Positions 32,565 through 40,992 of a stretch of 49,513 nt of DNA are shown piece after piece (positions within the stretch are counted from its first letter, which is position 1; every line of letters begins with the position of its first letter). Position numbers and translations under genes: made by a program. Source of the stretch: DAOUCP01 sp034432155 (GTDB taxonomy: Bacteria; Chloroflexota; Anaerolineae; Epilineales; Epilineaceae); the NCBI GenBank assembly GCA_034432155.1, contig DAOUCP010000120.1, positions 1 through 49,513 of the forward strand, read 5' to 3'. The notes under the pieces were generated by a model, which was not told where the DNA came from, searched no databases, and saw nothing but the letters and a program-made list of their open reading frames with translations.

Positions 32565-34130
32565 ATGTTCCTTTCCAGCGCGAACGCGACCGGCTTGCCG
32601 CTCCTTACCCTGACCGTTTGCCTGCCGGCCCTCGGGGCCGCGGTCGTGGCGCTCGCTCGCGGCCGGCTCGCTTGCTTGGCTTCCCGCGTCCCGGCCGCGC
32701 GCGGTTGCCTCGCGCGTGTGGCTTCGCAAGCTCCGATCGCGATCGGCGGACTCACGTTGCTCTTGGCCACTGCCTTGGCGCTGACCTACGATCGCCACTG
32801 GTTCGGCTCGCGCCCGGCCTTTCAGTTCGCCGATCCTTCCCAGGGTCCCCTTCTGGGCGTGCCGGGGGGCATCGCGCCGCAGTTGGCCCTTGACGGCACG
32901 GGCATGGCGCTGGTGTGGGTGACGGCCTTGCTCGGGTTTGTAGCGCTCATCGAGCAGCGCCGCCGCCCGATGGACGGGCCGGGGTCATCGGCAGTGCCCA
33001 TTCTGCTCCTCCAGGCCGGGCTCCTCGTGGCCTTTAGTGCACTCTCCGTCTCTCTCTTCCTGTTAGGCTGGCTGCTGGCGCTCCTCGCTGGCTCGGAACT
33101 GGTCTATGGCCACGGTGTGCCGGGTGCCCGGCGCAGGTGGCTTCGGCTGGCCAGCGCTGCCCTTCTGGGACCCGGGCTGGTCGCGGCCGTGGCGCTGGCT
33201 TTGGCGCGGGTGGCCGGCAGTCCGCCCGATCACCTGCTGGAGCAGCTTCGCCGCCCCTTGTGGGCCACGGATTGGCAGGCGCTGTGGCTGGGCGCCTTCG
33301 TGGCGAGCTTCCTGAGCCCGCTGACGCTGTTGCCCGTTGTAGCGTGGCTACCTCGGCGACCGGCACCGGCGCCGCTGACCGCCCTGGGAGTGGCGCTGGT
33401 ATGGCTGCGCCTGCAGGCCTACGGGCTGGCTCGATTCGGCTTGCCGCTGGCCCCCCTGGCTACCCTGCGGTGGCAGCTTCTCCTAGTTGGACTTGGCGTG
33501 GTCGCCATGGCCTATGCCACATGGTTGGCGGCCCGGCAGCGGGAGCTGGCGGGCCGTGTGGGCTGGCTCGCGGTGGCTCAGACGGCGCTGGTGGTGGCGG
33601 CGCTGGCAGCGTTGAACCCGCAGTCACTGGCCGGCGGGGTCATGCAGCTCCTCAGTCATAGCCTGGCCACGGCGGCGGCCTTCCTGCTGCTCGGCTATCT
33701 GGGCAGGCGCGAGTCCGCTGCCGGCCGGTCCGGAAGCCTGTCCAGGCCGATGCTGCCGGCGGCCCCCTTCCTGCGTTTTTCGCTCCTGGCAGTCGCGGGC
33801 TTTCCGCCGACCGGCAGCTTCGTCGGCGAGTGGCTTGCGCTCTTGGGAGTCTTTCGTGTCGAGCTGCTTGCCGGTGCGCTCGCCACACTGCTGGCGGCAT
33901 TCGCGATCGCGATCCTGGTCCTGCCACTCGAGCGCCTCTCCTTGGCTCCGGAAGCTGCTACCATGAGGCACGGTGCGATGACGACGGCGGAGTTGGCCAC
34001 CGTGGCGTCCTTGGTGGTCGGCATCCTGTTCCTCGGACTGCTGCCGCGCGTAGCCCTCACGCCCATCGCCAGCTCGTGCCAAGCATGGCTGGCAATGCTG
34101 CCGGCGGCGGCGATGGCGGCTAGCCCGTAG
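32565..34130 (+). CDS. Eroded NuoM-like antiporter subunit
   Basis: This 521-residue protein has about twelve to fourteen hydrophobic segments. VVAWLPRRPAPAPLTALG, QLLSHSLATAAAFLLLGYL and GFPPTGSFVGEWLALLG align with the GWLPDAHxxAPTAGS, MLSHGxxxAxLFLLVG and GLPGTSGFVGEFLxLLG blocks of NuoM. Residues central to proton transfer differ: the FWE glutamate region reads LGWLLALL, and the lysine before the WLP block is replaced by nonpolar residues. Length matches NuoM (about 500). GAGGAGCAGGCG precedes the ATG. The charge loss suggests it no longer pumps protons in the normal way. Confidence 0.65.
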   Translation: MFLSSANATGLPLLTLTVCLPALGAAVVALARGRLACLASRVPAARGCLARVASQAPIAIGGLTLLLATALALTYDRHWFGSRPAFQFADPSQGPLLGVPGGIAPQLALDGTGMALVWVTALLGFVALIEQRRRPMDGPGSSAVPILLLQAGLLVAFSALSVSLFLLGWLLALLAGSELVYGHGVPGARRRWLRLASAALLGPGLVAAVALALARVAGSPPDHLLEQLRRPLWATDWQALWLGAFVASFLSPLTLLPVVAWLPRRPAPAPLTALGVALVWLRLQAYGLARFGLPLAPLATLRWQLLLVGLGVVAMAYATWLAARQRELAGRVGWLAVAQTALVVAALAALNPQSLAGGVMQLLSHSLATAAAFLLLGYLGRRESAAGRSGSLSRPMLPAAPFLRFSLLAVAGFPPTGSFVGEWLALLGVFRVELLAGALATLLAAFAIAILVLPLERLSLAPEAATMRHGAMTTAELATVASLVVGILFLGLLPRVALTPIASSCQAWLAMLPAAAMAASP

Positions 34131-34147
34131 GACGGGGAGAGCAATCC

Positions 34148-34483
34148 ATGGCGCAGGAGGAAGGCATGGTGGAGGCAGGCGCGGAATCCCAGGCGGCGGC
34201 CTATGTGCGACCGACGACCCGGTTGCTGATGCAGAAGGTGGCCGATGAGATGGTGCTTCTGGACCTGGACGGTGGCCTGTACTATGGCCTGGACCCGGTC
34301 GCCACCCGGATGTTCGAGCTGGCGTGTGAGCTACCAGATGCGGCGGGCATTGTGAGCCGGCTGGCGAAAGAGTACGATGCCCCGCCGTCGGTGCTGCGCG
34401 ACGATCTGGAGGCGCTCCTGGAAGAAATGGCAGCTGCCGGGCTGGTGGAGCGGCGAGGCGCGGGTGGAAGCGCCGGACAATGA
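34148..34483 (+). CDS. PqqD-like peptide-binding domain protein
   Basis: This 111-residue protein looks like a stand-alone PqqD/RiPP recognition element. MVLLDLDGGLYYGLDPVATRMFEL (about residues 36-59, quoted in outline only) and a following helical half match the fold that binds leader peptides of modified peptides. No precursor peptide, radical SAM maturase or other PQQ gene is nearby. GGAGAG precedes the ATG. Its stop overlaps the PAS gene by 4 bp, so it is tied to the PAS and metallo-hydrolase genes. It starts 17 bp after the complex I genes. Confidence 0.75.
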   Translation: MAQEEGMVEAGAESQAAAYVRPTTRLLMQKVADEMVLLDLDGGLYYGLDPVATRMFELACELPDAAGIVSRLAKEYDAPPSVLRDDLEALLEEMAAAGLVERRGAGGSAGQ

Positions 34484-34872
34484 GCCAGCAGCCAATCGAG
34501 CTCATCCACCTGCGCCAATGGGCTTCCCACATCTCGGTGGCCGTTTTCTTGGTGGATGCCGCCGGCCGCTTGGTGCATTACAACGATGCGGCGGCCAGCC
34601 TGTTGGGGCGTTCGTACGACCAAGCCGAGGAGTTGACGGTTGCCGATCTGGCTCGCGACTTCTCGACCCTGGATACGGCCGGACAGCCCCTGGCGGCGCC
34701 CGATTTGCCGCTGGGTCGCGCCCTCGCCCAGCGCCGCCCATACCATGCCCAACTGCGCTTCCGGGCGCTCGACGGCGTGTGGTACGACGTCGAGGTGACG
34801 GCCATCCCCATCGAGGCCGTCGACGGCGCGCTGCTGGGCGCAGCAGCCCTGTTTTGGGAGGCGGGTGCCTGA
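34480..34872 (+). CDS. Single PAS-domain protein
   Basis: This 130-residue cytoplasmic protein is almost entirely one PAS domain. AVFLVDAAGRLVHYNDAA and LLGRSYDQAEEL near the N-terminus, and a beta-strand block with VWYDVEVTAIPI near the C-terminus, follow the usual order. No kinase, cyclase or DNA-binding domain is attached, so it must act on a partner. It overlaps the PqqD-like gene by 4 bp and its stop is immediately followed by the ATG of the metallo-hydrolase. The bound ligand is unknown. Confidence 0.8.
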   Translation: MSQQPIELIHLRQWASHISVAVFLVDAAGRLVHYNDAAASLLGRSYDQAEELTVADLARDFSTLDTAGQPLAAPDLPLGRALAQRRPYHAQLRFRALDGVWYDVEVTAIPIEAVDGALLGAAALFWEAGA

Positions 34873-35748
34873 ATGCGGGTCACGCTATGGGGGACGCGAG
34901 GTTCGCTCGCCACCGCCGGCGCCGACACGCTGCGCTATGGCGGCAACACGTCATGCGTGGAAGTGCGCAGCACGGACGACCAGCTGATTGTCTTGGACGC
35001 CGGCTCGGGCATCCGACGCTTGGGCAGTCGTGTGTGCCCGGTGCGCACCGATCTCTTGCTGTCGCACCTGCACATGGATCACCTCTTGGGTGTCGGCTTC
35101 TATCGGCCGCTCTACGAGTCAGCCTGCCAGGTTCACGTGTGGGTGCCGCCCTCGAAAACCCTTGACCTTCGAGCTCGCCTGACCCGCTACTTCTCGCCGC
35201 CCCTGTTCCCGACGCCGCTCCGGGAATTGCCCTGCCAGCTCGAGCTGCACGAAGTGCCGCGCGGGCGTTTCCGGATCGGTGGCGTCCGCGTGACCAGCGA
35301 TCTCATCTGCCATCCGGGCATCACCGTCGGCTATAGGCTGGAGACCGACGACGGAGCGTTGGCCTACTTGGCCGATCACGAACCGGCGCTGGGGTCGACG
35401 GACTTCCCCCGAAACCCCACCTGGACCTCCGGCTGGGGTCTGGCTCAGAACGTCGATCTCTTGATCCATGATTCCCAGTACACCCTGGACGAGTACGCCT
35501 CGCGCGTTGGCTGGGGTCACAGTGCCGTCGATCACGCCATTCAGTTCGCGGATCTGGCAGGGGCAGCAACCTTGGTTACCTTCCATCACGACCCGGCGCA
35601 CAGCGACGCCGTCATCGACACCATATTGGCGGACGCGTTGGCCCGCATTGCCCACCGGTGCCAGGTGATCCCGGGCACCGAGGGCGCGGGCTTCGAGCTG
35701 CAAAGCGGCCGCTTGTCCCATTGGGACAGTTGGACGATGGCGGGCTGA
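34873..35748 (+). CDS. Metallo-beta-lactamase-fold hydrolase
   Basis: This 291-residue protein begins with WGTRGSL and RYGGNTSCVEV and carries the metal-binding HLHMDH motif at 65-70. Further candidates are CHPG, a YLADHE element with Asp and His, and a late FHHDPAHSD. The N-terminal pattern resembles the TaR3-like branch of the superfamily, distantly related to PhnP and tRNase Z-type enzymes that cleave phosphodiesters. Substrate is unknown. Its ATG directly follows the PAS stop, and the pairing suggests that the PAS protein senses something controlling or controlled by this enzyme (inference). Confidence 0.8.
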   Translation: MRVTLWGTRGSLATAGADTLRYGGNTSCVEVRSTDDQLIVLDAGSGIRRLGSRVCPVRTDLLLSHLHMDHLLGVGFYRPLYESACQVHVWVPPSKTLDLRARLTRYFSPPLFPTPLRELPCQLELHEVPRGRFRIGGVRVTSDLICHPGITVGYRLETDDGALAYLADHEPALGSTDFPRNPTWTSGWGLAQNVDLLIHDSQYTLDEYASRVGWGHSAVDHAIQFADLAGAATLVTFHHDPAHSDAVIDTILADALARIAHRCQVIPGTEGAGFELQSGRLSHWDSWTMAG

Positions 35749-35792
35749 GTCGGGTGTCGGAGGACTCGAACGCACTCGGGAGGTCATGAAAC

Positions 35793-37076
35793 GTGCCACA
35801 ACCGCAACTTCGAACCCTCATCGCTGCGCACGCCGGCGTCGGCCTGCTCCTGATCTCGACGGCCCTTCTCGCGGTGGCCAGAGCGGAACCCCTGCGACCA
35901 GCCGATGTCGCACCGCCCGGCGCGTGCGTGGCCTCGGGCGACAAGACGGCGGCGGCCGAGGTGGTGGCCGGCCAGCCGGCTTGGGTGCGCACCCACCTGA
36001 GCGTGGCCTGCACGCCGGTGACCGCGCCGATGCACGTGGTCCTGGTCCAAGACGGCTCAGAGGCCATGTCGGGGACGCTCAAGAACGACATCCACGTCCA
36101 GGCGGCAGCGATGGTGCGCGGCCTTGCGTTGCCGGCAAATCCCACAACCCGGGTGGCGGTGGTCGAGTACGGGGACCGAGCGCGACGGCTCTTGGACCTG
36201 AGCAACGATCCGGTGGCGGTCCTGCAGGCCGTGGAAAAGAGCGGCGCACGCGGCAAGCCGGCGATCGAGCGTGGTCTGACCGAGGCAGTTGCGGTCCTGG
36301 ATGCAGGACGGCAGGCCATCGGAGCTTCGGCCGCGCTTGTCGAAGCGATCGTTCTACTTTCCAACGGGCGCAACGAGAAGGGCTGCAGTGCGGCGGTTAG
36401 CGCGGCCGATGAGGCCAAGAAACAACGCATTCTGCTACTTGCTTCGTGCGTGAGTGCTGGTTGTGAGCTGGACTGTCTGCGCCAAGTGGCGACTGCGCCG
36501 CGCTACGCCTACGGTGCGGCGGACGAAGAGCAGGCGGCGCTCCTCGAGGCGCTCCGACGAGGACGGCGACAGACTGCCGTGAGCGTTGTCGACCTTTCGG
36601 TTCGCGATCGGCTACGGCTGGCCTATGTGCCGGGCAGCGGCAACCCGGCTCCCGACTACGTGTCTGCGGACCGCAAGACTCTGCACTGGCGGGCCAGTGG
36701 TCTGCCGAGCACCGGAATCACCATCAGCTTCGAGGTCGGGACCGGCCCCGACGACATCGGTGAGCAGGCCGTCAGTGCTTGGGCCGAGGCGGCCTTCACG
36801 AACAGCCTGGGTTGGTCGGGCGTCTTTACCTTTCCGGTGCCCCAGATCCGTGTCGTGGCGCCGCCGCCAACGGCCGTGTCCACGGCGTCGCCAACAGCGA
36901 GTCACGAATGGCCCACGGCCACCGTCACGACGGTGCCCACCGCAGAGCCGACGAGTGCCGAGCCGGCCCGCGGGCGGGTGTTCCTTCCTTGGCTCGGTCG
37001 GGAGATCGCCAGCCAGCCAGCGCAGGGCGCCGAAGCGGGAGGCGTCGCGCCCGGCGCGCACCGTCGGTCACGCTAG
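35793..37076 (+). CDS. Exported von Willebrand factor A-like surface protein
   Basis: This 427-residue protein has a signal peptide (about 1-31, ending ALLAVARA), a vWA-like domain (about 80-260), a second beta-rich domain (about 270-350) and a Thr/Pro linker (about 355-395). VFLPWLGR follows the linker, a C-terminal pattern seen in many Chloroflexota surface proteins. The metal site normally DxSxS reads DGSEA (87-91), so its last serine is lost and divalent-metal binding may be weakened. Cysteines in the domain could form disulfides outside the cell. The GTG start has GGGAGG about 9 bases upstream. Its stop is inside the ribosome-binding site of mrp. Confidence 0.7.
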   Translation: MPQPQLRTLIAAHAGVGLLLISTALLAVARAEPLRPADVAPPGACVASGDKTAAAEVVAGQPAWVRTHLSVACTPVTAPMHVVLVQDGSEAMSGTLKNDIHVQAAAMVRGLALPANPTTRVAVVEYGDRARRLLDLSNDPVAVLQAVEKSGARGKPAIERGLTEAVAVLDAGRQAIGASAALVEAIVLLSNGRNEKGCSAAVSAADEAKKQRILLLASCVSAGCELDCLRQVATAPRYAYGAADEEQAALLEALRRGRRQTAVSVVDLSVRDRLRLAYVPGSGNPAPDYVSADRKTLHWRASGLPSTGITISFEVGTGPDDIGEQAVSAWAEAAFTNSLGWSGVFTFPVPQIRVVAPPPTAVSTASPTASHEWPTATVTTVPTAEPTSAEPARGRVFLPWLGREIASQPAQGAEAGGVAPGAHRRSR

Positions 37077-37084
37077 GAGGAGAA

Positions 37085-38191
37085 ATGACGAACCACGAAG
37101 TGAGCCCTGAAGCAGTGCTTGCTGCGCTGGCGACGGTGCAGGATCCCGAGTTGGGCCGCGACCTTGTCAGTCTGGGCATGATTCGGGACCTGCACATCGA
37201 GGGTCCTCGCGTCCGCTTTACGGTGGTCCTGACCACCCCGGCATGCCCTCTGCGCCACCAAATCGAAACCGATGCAGTGCGGGCGGTGGAGGCGATTCCT
37301 GGGGTGCAGGAAGTCGTTGTGAACTGGGATGCCCAGGTGCGACCCGACAACCGTTTGGCCGGTCGGATCCAGATTGGCGTGCGCAACGCCGTGGCCGTCG
37401 GCAGCGGCAAGGGGGGAGTCGGCAAGACGACGATCGCTGTGAACTTGGCGGCCTCGTTGGCCCAGCAGGGCGCGTGCGTCGGACTCATGGACGCAGACCT
37501 GTACGGCCCCAACGTGCCCATGATGATGGGCGTTCCCGATGCCAGACCGCGGGCTACGCCCGACAATCGGATCGAGCCCATCCTGGCCCATGGGGTGCGC
37601 CTCATGTCGATCGGCTTCCTGATCGACGACACCACCCCGGTGGTCTGGCGTGGTCCCATGCTGCACAGCGCCATCCGCCAGTTCCTCAGCGACGTCGACT
37701 GGGGCGAACTCGACTACCTCATCATTGACCTGCCGCCGGGCACGGGGGATGTGCAGATCACCTTGAGCCAGGCCATCCCGCTGACCGGTGCGGTGGTGGT
37801 GACGACTCCGCAAGCCGTGGCTGCGGCCGACGTGCTGCGGGCGGTCGCCATGTTCCAGTTGCCGGACCTGGGCGTACCCGTGCTCGGAGTGGTCGAGAAC
37901 ATGAGCGGCTTCGTGGCGCCCGATACCGGTCAGCGCTACGACATCTTTGGCGAGGGCGGGGGTGCCGAGATCGCTCGGCGCAGTGGGATTCCTTTCCTCG
38001 GGTCGGTGCCCATCGATCCCGAGCTGCGGCAGGCAGGCGATCAAGGGCGGCCGGTGGTCGTTTTCCGCCCCGACTCGCCTTCGGGGCGTGCGCTGACGGA
38101 GATCGCCCAACGATTGGCGGCGGCCATCAGCGTTCTCGTCGCCGGGCGCGAGAGGGACACCTCGGCGCCCGACCTGCACGTGGTCAAATAG
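37085..38191 (+). CDS. mrp: Mrp/ApbC-type P-loop ATPase, iron-sulfur carrier family
   Basis: This 368-residue protein has an N-terminal MIP18/DUF59 domain (about 5-85) and an Mrp ATPase domain with KGGVGKTT at 109-116, DADLYGPN and DLPPGTGD. The family carries Fe-S clusters to target proteins such as respiratory subunits. The cysteine pair that usually follows ENMS is absent: the segment reads FVAPDTGQ, with Ala278 and Thr281 at those positions. The ATG at 37085 follows TAGGAGGAGAA. It is 8 bp after the vWA gene. Without the cysteines it must bind its cluster differently or do another job. Confidence 0.9.
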   Translation: MTNHEVSPEAVLAALATVQDPELGRDLVSLGMIRDLHIEGPRVRFTVVLTTPACPLRHQIETDAVRAVEAIPGVQEVVVNWDAQVRPDNRLAGRIQIGVRNAVAVGSGKGGVGKTTIAVNLAASLAQQGACVGLMDADLYGPNVPMMMGVPDARPRATPDNRIEPILAHGVRLMSIGFLIDDTTPVVWRGPMLHSAIRQFLSDVDWGELDYLIIDLPPGTGDVQITLSQAIPLTGAVVVTTPQAVAAADVLRAVAMFQLPDLGVPVLGVVENMSGFVAPDTGQRYDIFGEGGGAEIARRSGIPFLGSVPIDPELRQAGDQGRPVVVFRPDSPSGRALTEIAQRLAAAISVLVAGRERDTSAPDLHVVK

Positions 38192-38243
38192 CCGGTCCGA
38201 CGCGTTTGCGGGACGCGCTGCGGATTCTGGCGGAGGATAGAAG

Positions 38244-39647
38244 ATGACCGATCGCTACGACGTTGCGATCATCGGAGCGGGACCGGCCGGCTATGTAGCC
38301 GGCATACGGGCTGGACAGCTCGGTTGCCGGGTGGTGGTGGTGGAGCGCGAACCGACCCTCGGTGGCGTCTGTCTGAACTGGGGTTGCATCCCAACCAAGT
38401 CGCTGCTCCGAAACGCGGAGGTGGTGGACTTGCTTCGCCACCAGGCCCTGGACTTTGGCTTGCAGATGGGTGAGGTGCAGGTCGACTGGTCGGCGGCCGT
38501 GGCCCGATCGCGGCGCGTAGTGCAGCGCCTGACCAAAGGGCTCGACGGCCTGTTCCAGAAGTACCACGTGGAGCGGCTGTACGGTTCGGCACGCTTCCTG
38601 GATGCCCACCGCCTTGTGGTCGCCCCGGTGGCCGGCGGACCGTCGCGGACCCTGGAGGCCGACCACGTGCTCATCGCCACCGGCTCGCGCTCGCGGCTGC
38701 TTCCCGGTACCGTAGCCGATGGCCACCGGATTCTCACCAGCCGCCATGCCGTGCAGCTCCCGACCCTGCCGCGGCATCTCTTGGTCATCGGCGCCGGTCC
38801 TGTGGGCCTGGAGTTTGGCTCCATCTACCGCTCCTATGGCGCCGAGGTGACGATCATCGAGATGCTGGACACCGTCTTGCCCCTGGAGGATCCGGAGGCC
38901 GGCGAGTACGTGGCTCGAGCCTTTGCCCGAAGCGGAGTCCAGATCCATACCCGCACCCGCGTCGAGTCGGTGGTGGTTCGGGAGGAGGGGGTCCGCCTGG
39001 TGGTGACGACCGACGGACGAGAGCAGGCGATCGAGGGGGATGCCGCCTTGATGGCCATCGGCCGAGTGGCCAATACCGAGGATCTGGGCTTGGAATCGGT
39101 CGGCGTCGTCGTCGAACACGGCTTCATCAAGGTCGATCGCGTCTGCCACACCAGCGCCGAAGGCGTGTGGGCCGTGGGCGACGTGGTCGGACCGCCGATG
39201 CTGGCCCACAAGGCGATGCATGAGGGGCGGGCGGTGGTGAACCACATCGTTGGCGAGCCGGCGCACTTTGTCGAGGCGCACGCCATTCCGAGCTGCACGT
39301 ACTGCCGTCCCCAGGTGGCCTCGATCGGCTACCGGGAGACGCAAGCGCGAGCGCTCGGCTACGACGTCCGCGTCAGCCGAGTGCCCTTTCAGGCGCTTGG
39401 CAAAGCGCTGGCCATCGCCGACCACGGCGGCTGGCTGAAGCTGGTGGCGGACGCAAAGAGCGGCCAGATCCTGGGGGCCACGGTGGTGGGGCCCGAAGCG
39501 ACCGAACTGGTCCACGAGCTCGTGTTGGCGCGATCCGCTGCGCTGACGGTGGAGCAGCTTGTCGATACCGTCCATGCGCATCCGACTCTGTCCGAAGCAG
39601 TGCATGAGGTGGCTCTGGCCAGCCTGGGGGCCTCTCTGCACATCTGA
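38244..39647 (+). CDS. lpdA: Dihydrolipoamide dehydrogenase
   Basis: This 467-residue FAD disulfide reductase reoxidises dihydrolipoyl groups with NAD+. It has the FAD motif GAGPAGYVAG (11-20), the redox disulfide Cys43/Cys48 in GGVCLNWGCIPTK, the NAD-binding GAGPVGLEFG and the catalytic HAHPTLSEA near the C-terminus. GGAGGATAGAAG precedes the ATG. The next gene is the H protein of the glycine cleavage system, whose lipoyl arm is a substrate of this enzyme. No pyruvate dehydrogenase genes are near. Function is secure; the specific complex served is inferred from the neighbour. Confidence 0.95.
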   Translation: MTDRYDVAIIGAGPAGYVAGIRAGQLGCRVVVVEREPTLGGVCLNWGCIPTKSLLRNAEVVDLLRHQALDFGLQMGEVQVDWSAAVARSRRVVQRLTKGLDGLFQKYHVERLYGSARFLDAHRLVVAPVAGGPSRTLEADHVLIATGSRSRLLPGTVADGHRILTSRHAVQLPTLPRHLLVIGAGPVGLEFGSIYRSYGAEVTIIEMLDTVLPLEDPEAGEYVARAFARSGVQIHTRTRVESVVVREEGVRLVVTTDGREQAIEGDAALMAIGRVANTEDLGLESVGVVVEHGFIKVDRVCHTSAEGVWAVGDVVGPPMLAHKAMHEGRAVVNHIVGEPAHFVEAHAIPSCTYCRPQVASIGYRETQARALGYDVRVSRVPFQALGKALAIADHGGWLKLVADAKSGQILGATVVGPEATELVHELVLARSAALTVEQLVDTVHAHPTLSEAVHEVALASLGASLHI

Positions 39648-39703
39648 TGCCGGTGCATCGCCCGGCACCCAAGCGTATCCGATGTCCGAGGAAGTGAGGC
39701 ACC

Positions 39704-40090
39704 ATGGAAGTCCCTACCGATCTCAAGTACACCAAGGACCATGAGTGGTTGCGACTCGAGGGCGATCGGGCCCGAGTCGGCATCACCGCCTATGCCCAAG
39801 AGAAGCTGGGCGACGTGGTCTATGCCGAGCTGCCGCCCTTGGGCACGAAGGTCGTCGCGGGGCAGCCATTTGGCGTGGTGGAAAGCGTCAAGGCAGCCAG
39901 CGATTTGTTCAGTCCGGTGTCTGGTGAGGTGGTCGAGGTCAATCCGGAATTGAGCGCCCACCCGGAGCTGGTCAACCAAGATCCATACGGCGCTGGCTGG
40001 ATGATCGTTGTGGCGATCGCCGACCGGGCGGAGCTCGACGCGCTCCTGGGCGCGCCGGCCTACGAGGCTCTGCTGGCCGAAGAAGGCTGA
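39704..40090 (+). CDS. gcvH: Glycine cleavage system H protein
   Basis: This 128-residue lipoyl carrier shuttles the aminomethyl group between glycine cleavage enzymes. The lipoylation site is Lys63 in ESVKAASD, and the start DLKYTKDHEWL is typical. It follows lpd by 56 bp. GcvT and GcvP are not in the window. Its 3' end overlaps the convergent TIM-barrel gene by 31 bp. With formate-tetrahydrofolate ligase at 44003 it suggests active one-carbon metabolism. Confidence 0.95.
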   Translation: MEVPTDLKYTKDHEWLRLEGDRARVGITAYAQEKLGDVVYAELPPLGTKVVAGQPFGVVESVKAASDLFSPVSGEVVEVNPELSAHPELVNQDPYGAGWMIVVAIADRAELDALLGAPAYEALLAEEG

Positions 40091-40992
40091 GCCTGGCCGT
40101 TCTGGGCGGCAGCGTCGGGTCGTCGGGCGACGATGGCTCGCCACGCCTCTTGGACCAACAGCGCGTCGCGCTCGCGGGCTGGGCTTTCGACCAGCAGACG
40201 GCCGCGGATGCCGCGCTCGGCGGCGACCTGGAGGAAGGTGTGATAATCCAGGTCCGCTTCGTCGAGCGCCAGGTGGCGGACTTCGCCCGCCGGACCGTAC
40301 GCGATGCCGGACAGGTGAAGGTGCACCCGCGCCAGGGCCGCGGGCGAAAGCGTGCCAGCCACTTCGTCCCACAGCCGGTGAAAGTCGGCCGCAGTGCGGA
40401 AGTCACCGGAACGGGCATGCAGGTGGGCAATGTCGATGCACGGTGCCAGGCCTGGCACCTGGCGGCACAGCCAAAGGATTTCCCCCAGGTCACCAAACTC
40501 CGCCTGGCGGCCCATCGTCTCCGGTCGCAACGTCACCGCGATTCCTTCCTCGGCCAGGGTATGGCAGATCGCCGAAAGCTGGTCGGCGAGCTGGCTGCCG
40601 ACGACGGCGGCCGGGGTCCCATGCCGATAGGCCAGGTGAAGCACCACGTCGGTGGCGCCTGCCGACTGGGCGCCGCGGGCGCTTGCCAGAATGCGCTCCA
40701 CACTGGCACGGACCTTCGCCGGGTCGGGGCTGTTCAAGTTGATGGCATACGGGGCGTGGACCGAAAGCGCAATGCCGTGCGCCTCACCGGCGGTGCGAAT
40801 GGCTGCCGCCCCCGCGGGCGTCACCGACACGCGATGGACCCACGCGATCTCCAGCGCTTCGAGGCCCAACTCTCGACAGCGGGCGATGGCCCGCACCGAG
40901 CCCGACCCGGCAGTCGACTCGGGCGCACCGCTGATGCCGATGGCCAGGCCGGCGTGGAGGGCGTGCCGGGGGGCGGAAGACGAGGCAGTCAT
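40060..40992 (-). CDS. Endonuclease IV-like TIM-barrel protein
   Basis: This 310-residue protein has the AP endonuclease 2/xylose isomerase-like barrel. Metal-ligand candidates appear in SVHAPYAI, VLHLAYRHG, RPETMG, CIDIAHLHAR, VHLHLSG and LLVESPARE, the order found in endonuclease IV. It may repair abasic DNA, or be a sugar-phosphate isomerase of the same fold. Active-site order favours the nuclease. The ATG at 40992 is preferred: upstream in-frame sequence to 41295 is repeat-rich and overlaps the divergent gene. It converges with gcvH, overlapping by 31 bp. Confidence 0.8.
   Translation of the reverse strand: MTASSSAPRHALHAGLAIGISGAPESTAGSGSVRAIARCRELGLEALEIAWVHRVSVTPAGAAAIRTAGEAHGIALSVHAPYAINLNSPDPAKVRASVERILASARGAQSAGATDVVLHLAYRHGTPAAVVGSQLADQLSAICHTLAEEGIAVTLRPETMGRQAEFGDLGEILWLCRQVPGLAPCIDIAHLHARSGDFRTAADFHRLWDEVAGTLSPAALARVHLHLSGIAYGPAGEVRHLALDEADLDYHTFLQVAAERGIRGRLLVESPARERDALLVQEAWRAIVARRPDAAAQNGQAQPSSASRAS

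Noticed and set aside
34148..35748. Pyrroloquinoline quinone synthesis cluster
   Set aside because: A PqqD-like and an MBL-fold protein are present, but the MBL protein is not PqqB-like in its N-terminal pattern, and PqqA, C and E are missing.
38184..39668. 494-codon leftward frame opposite lipoamide dehydrogenase
   Set aside because: Antisense shadow; composition and lack of motifs do not support coding.
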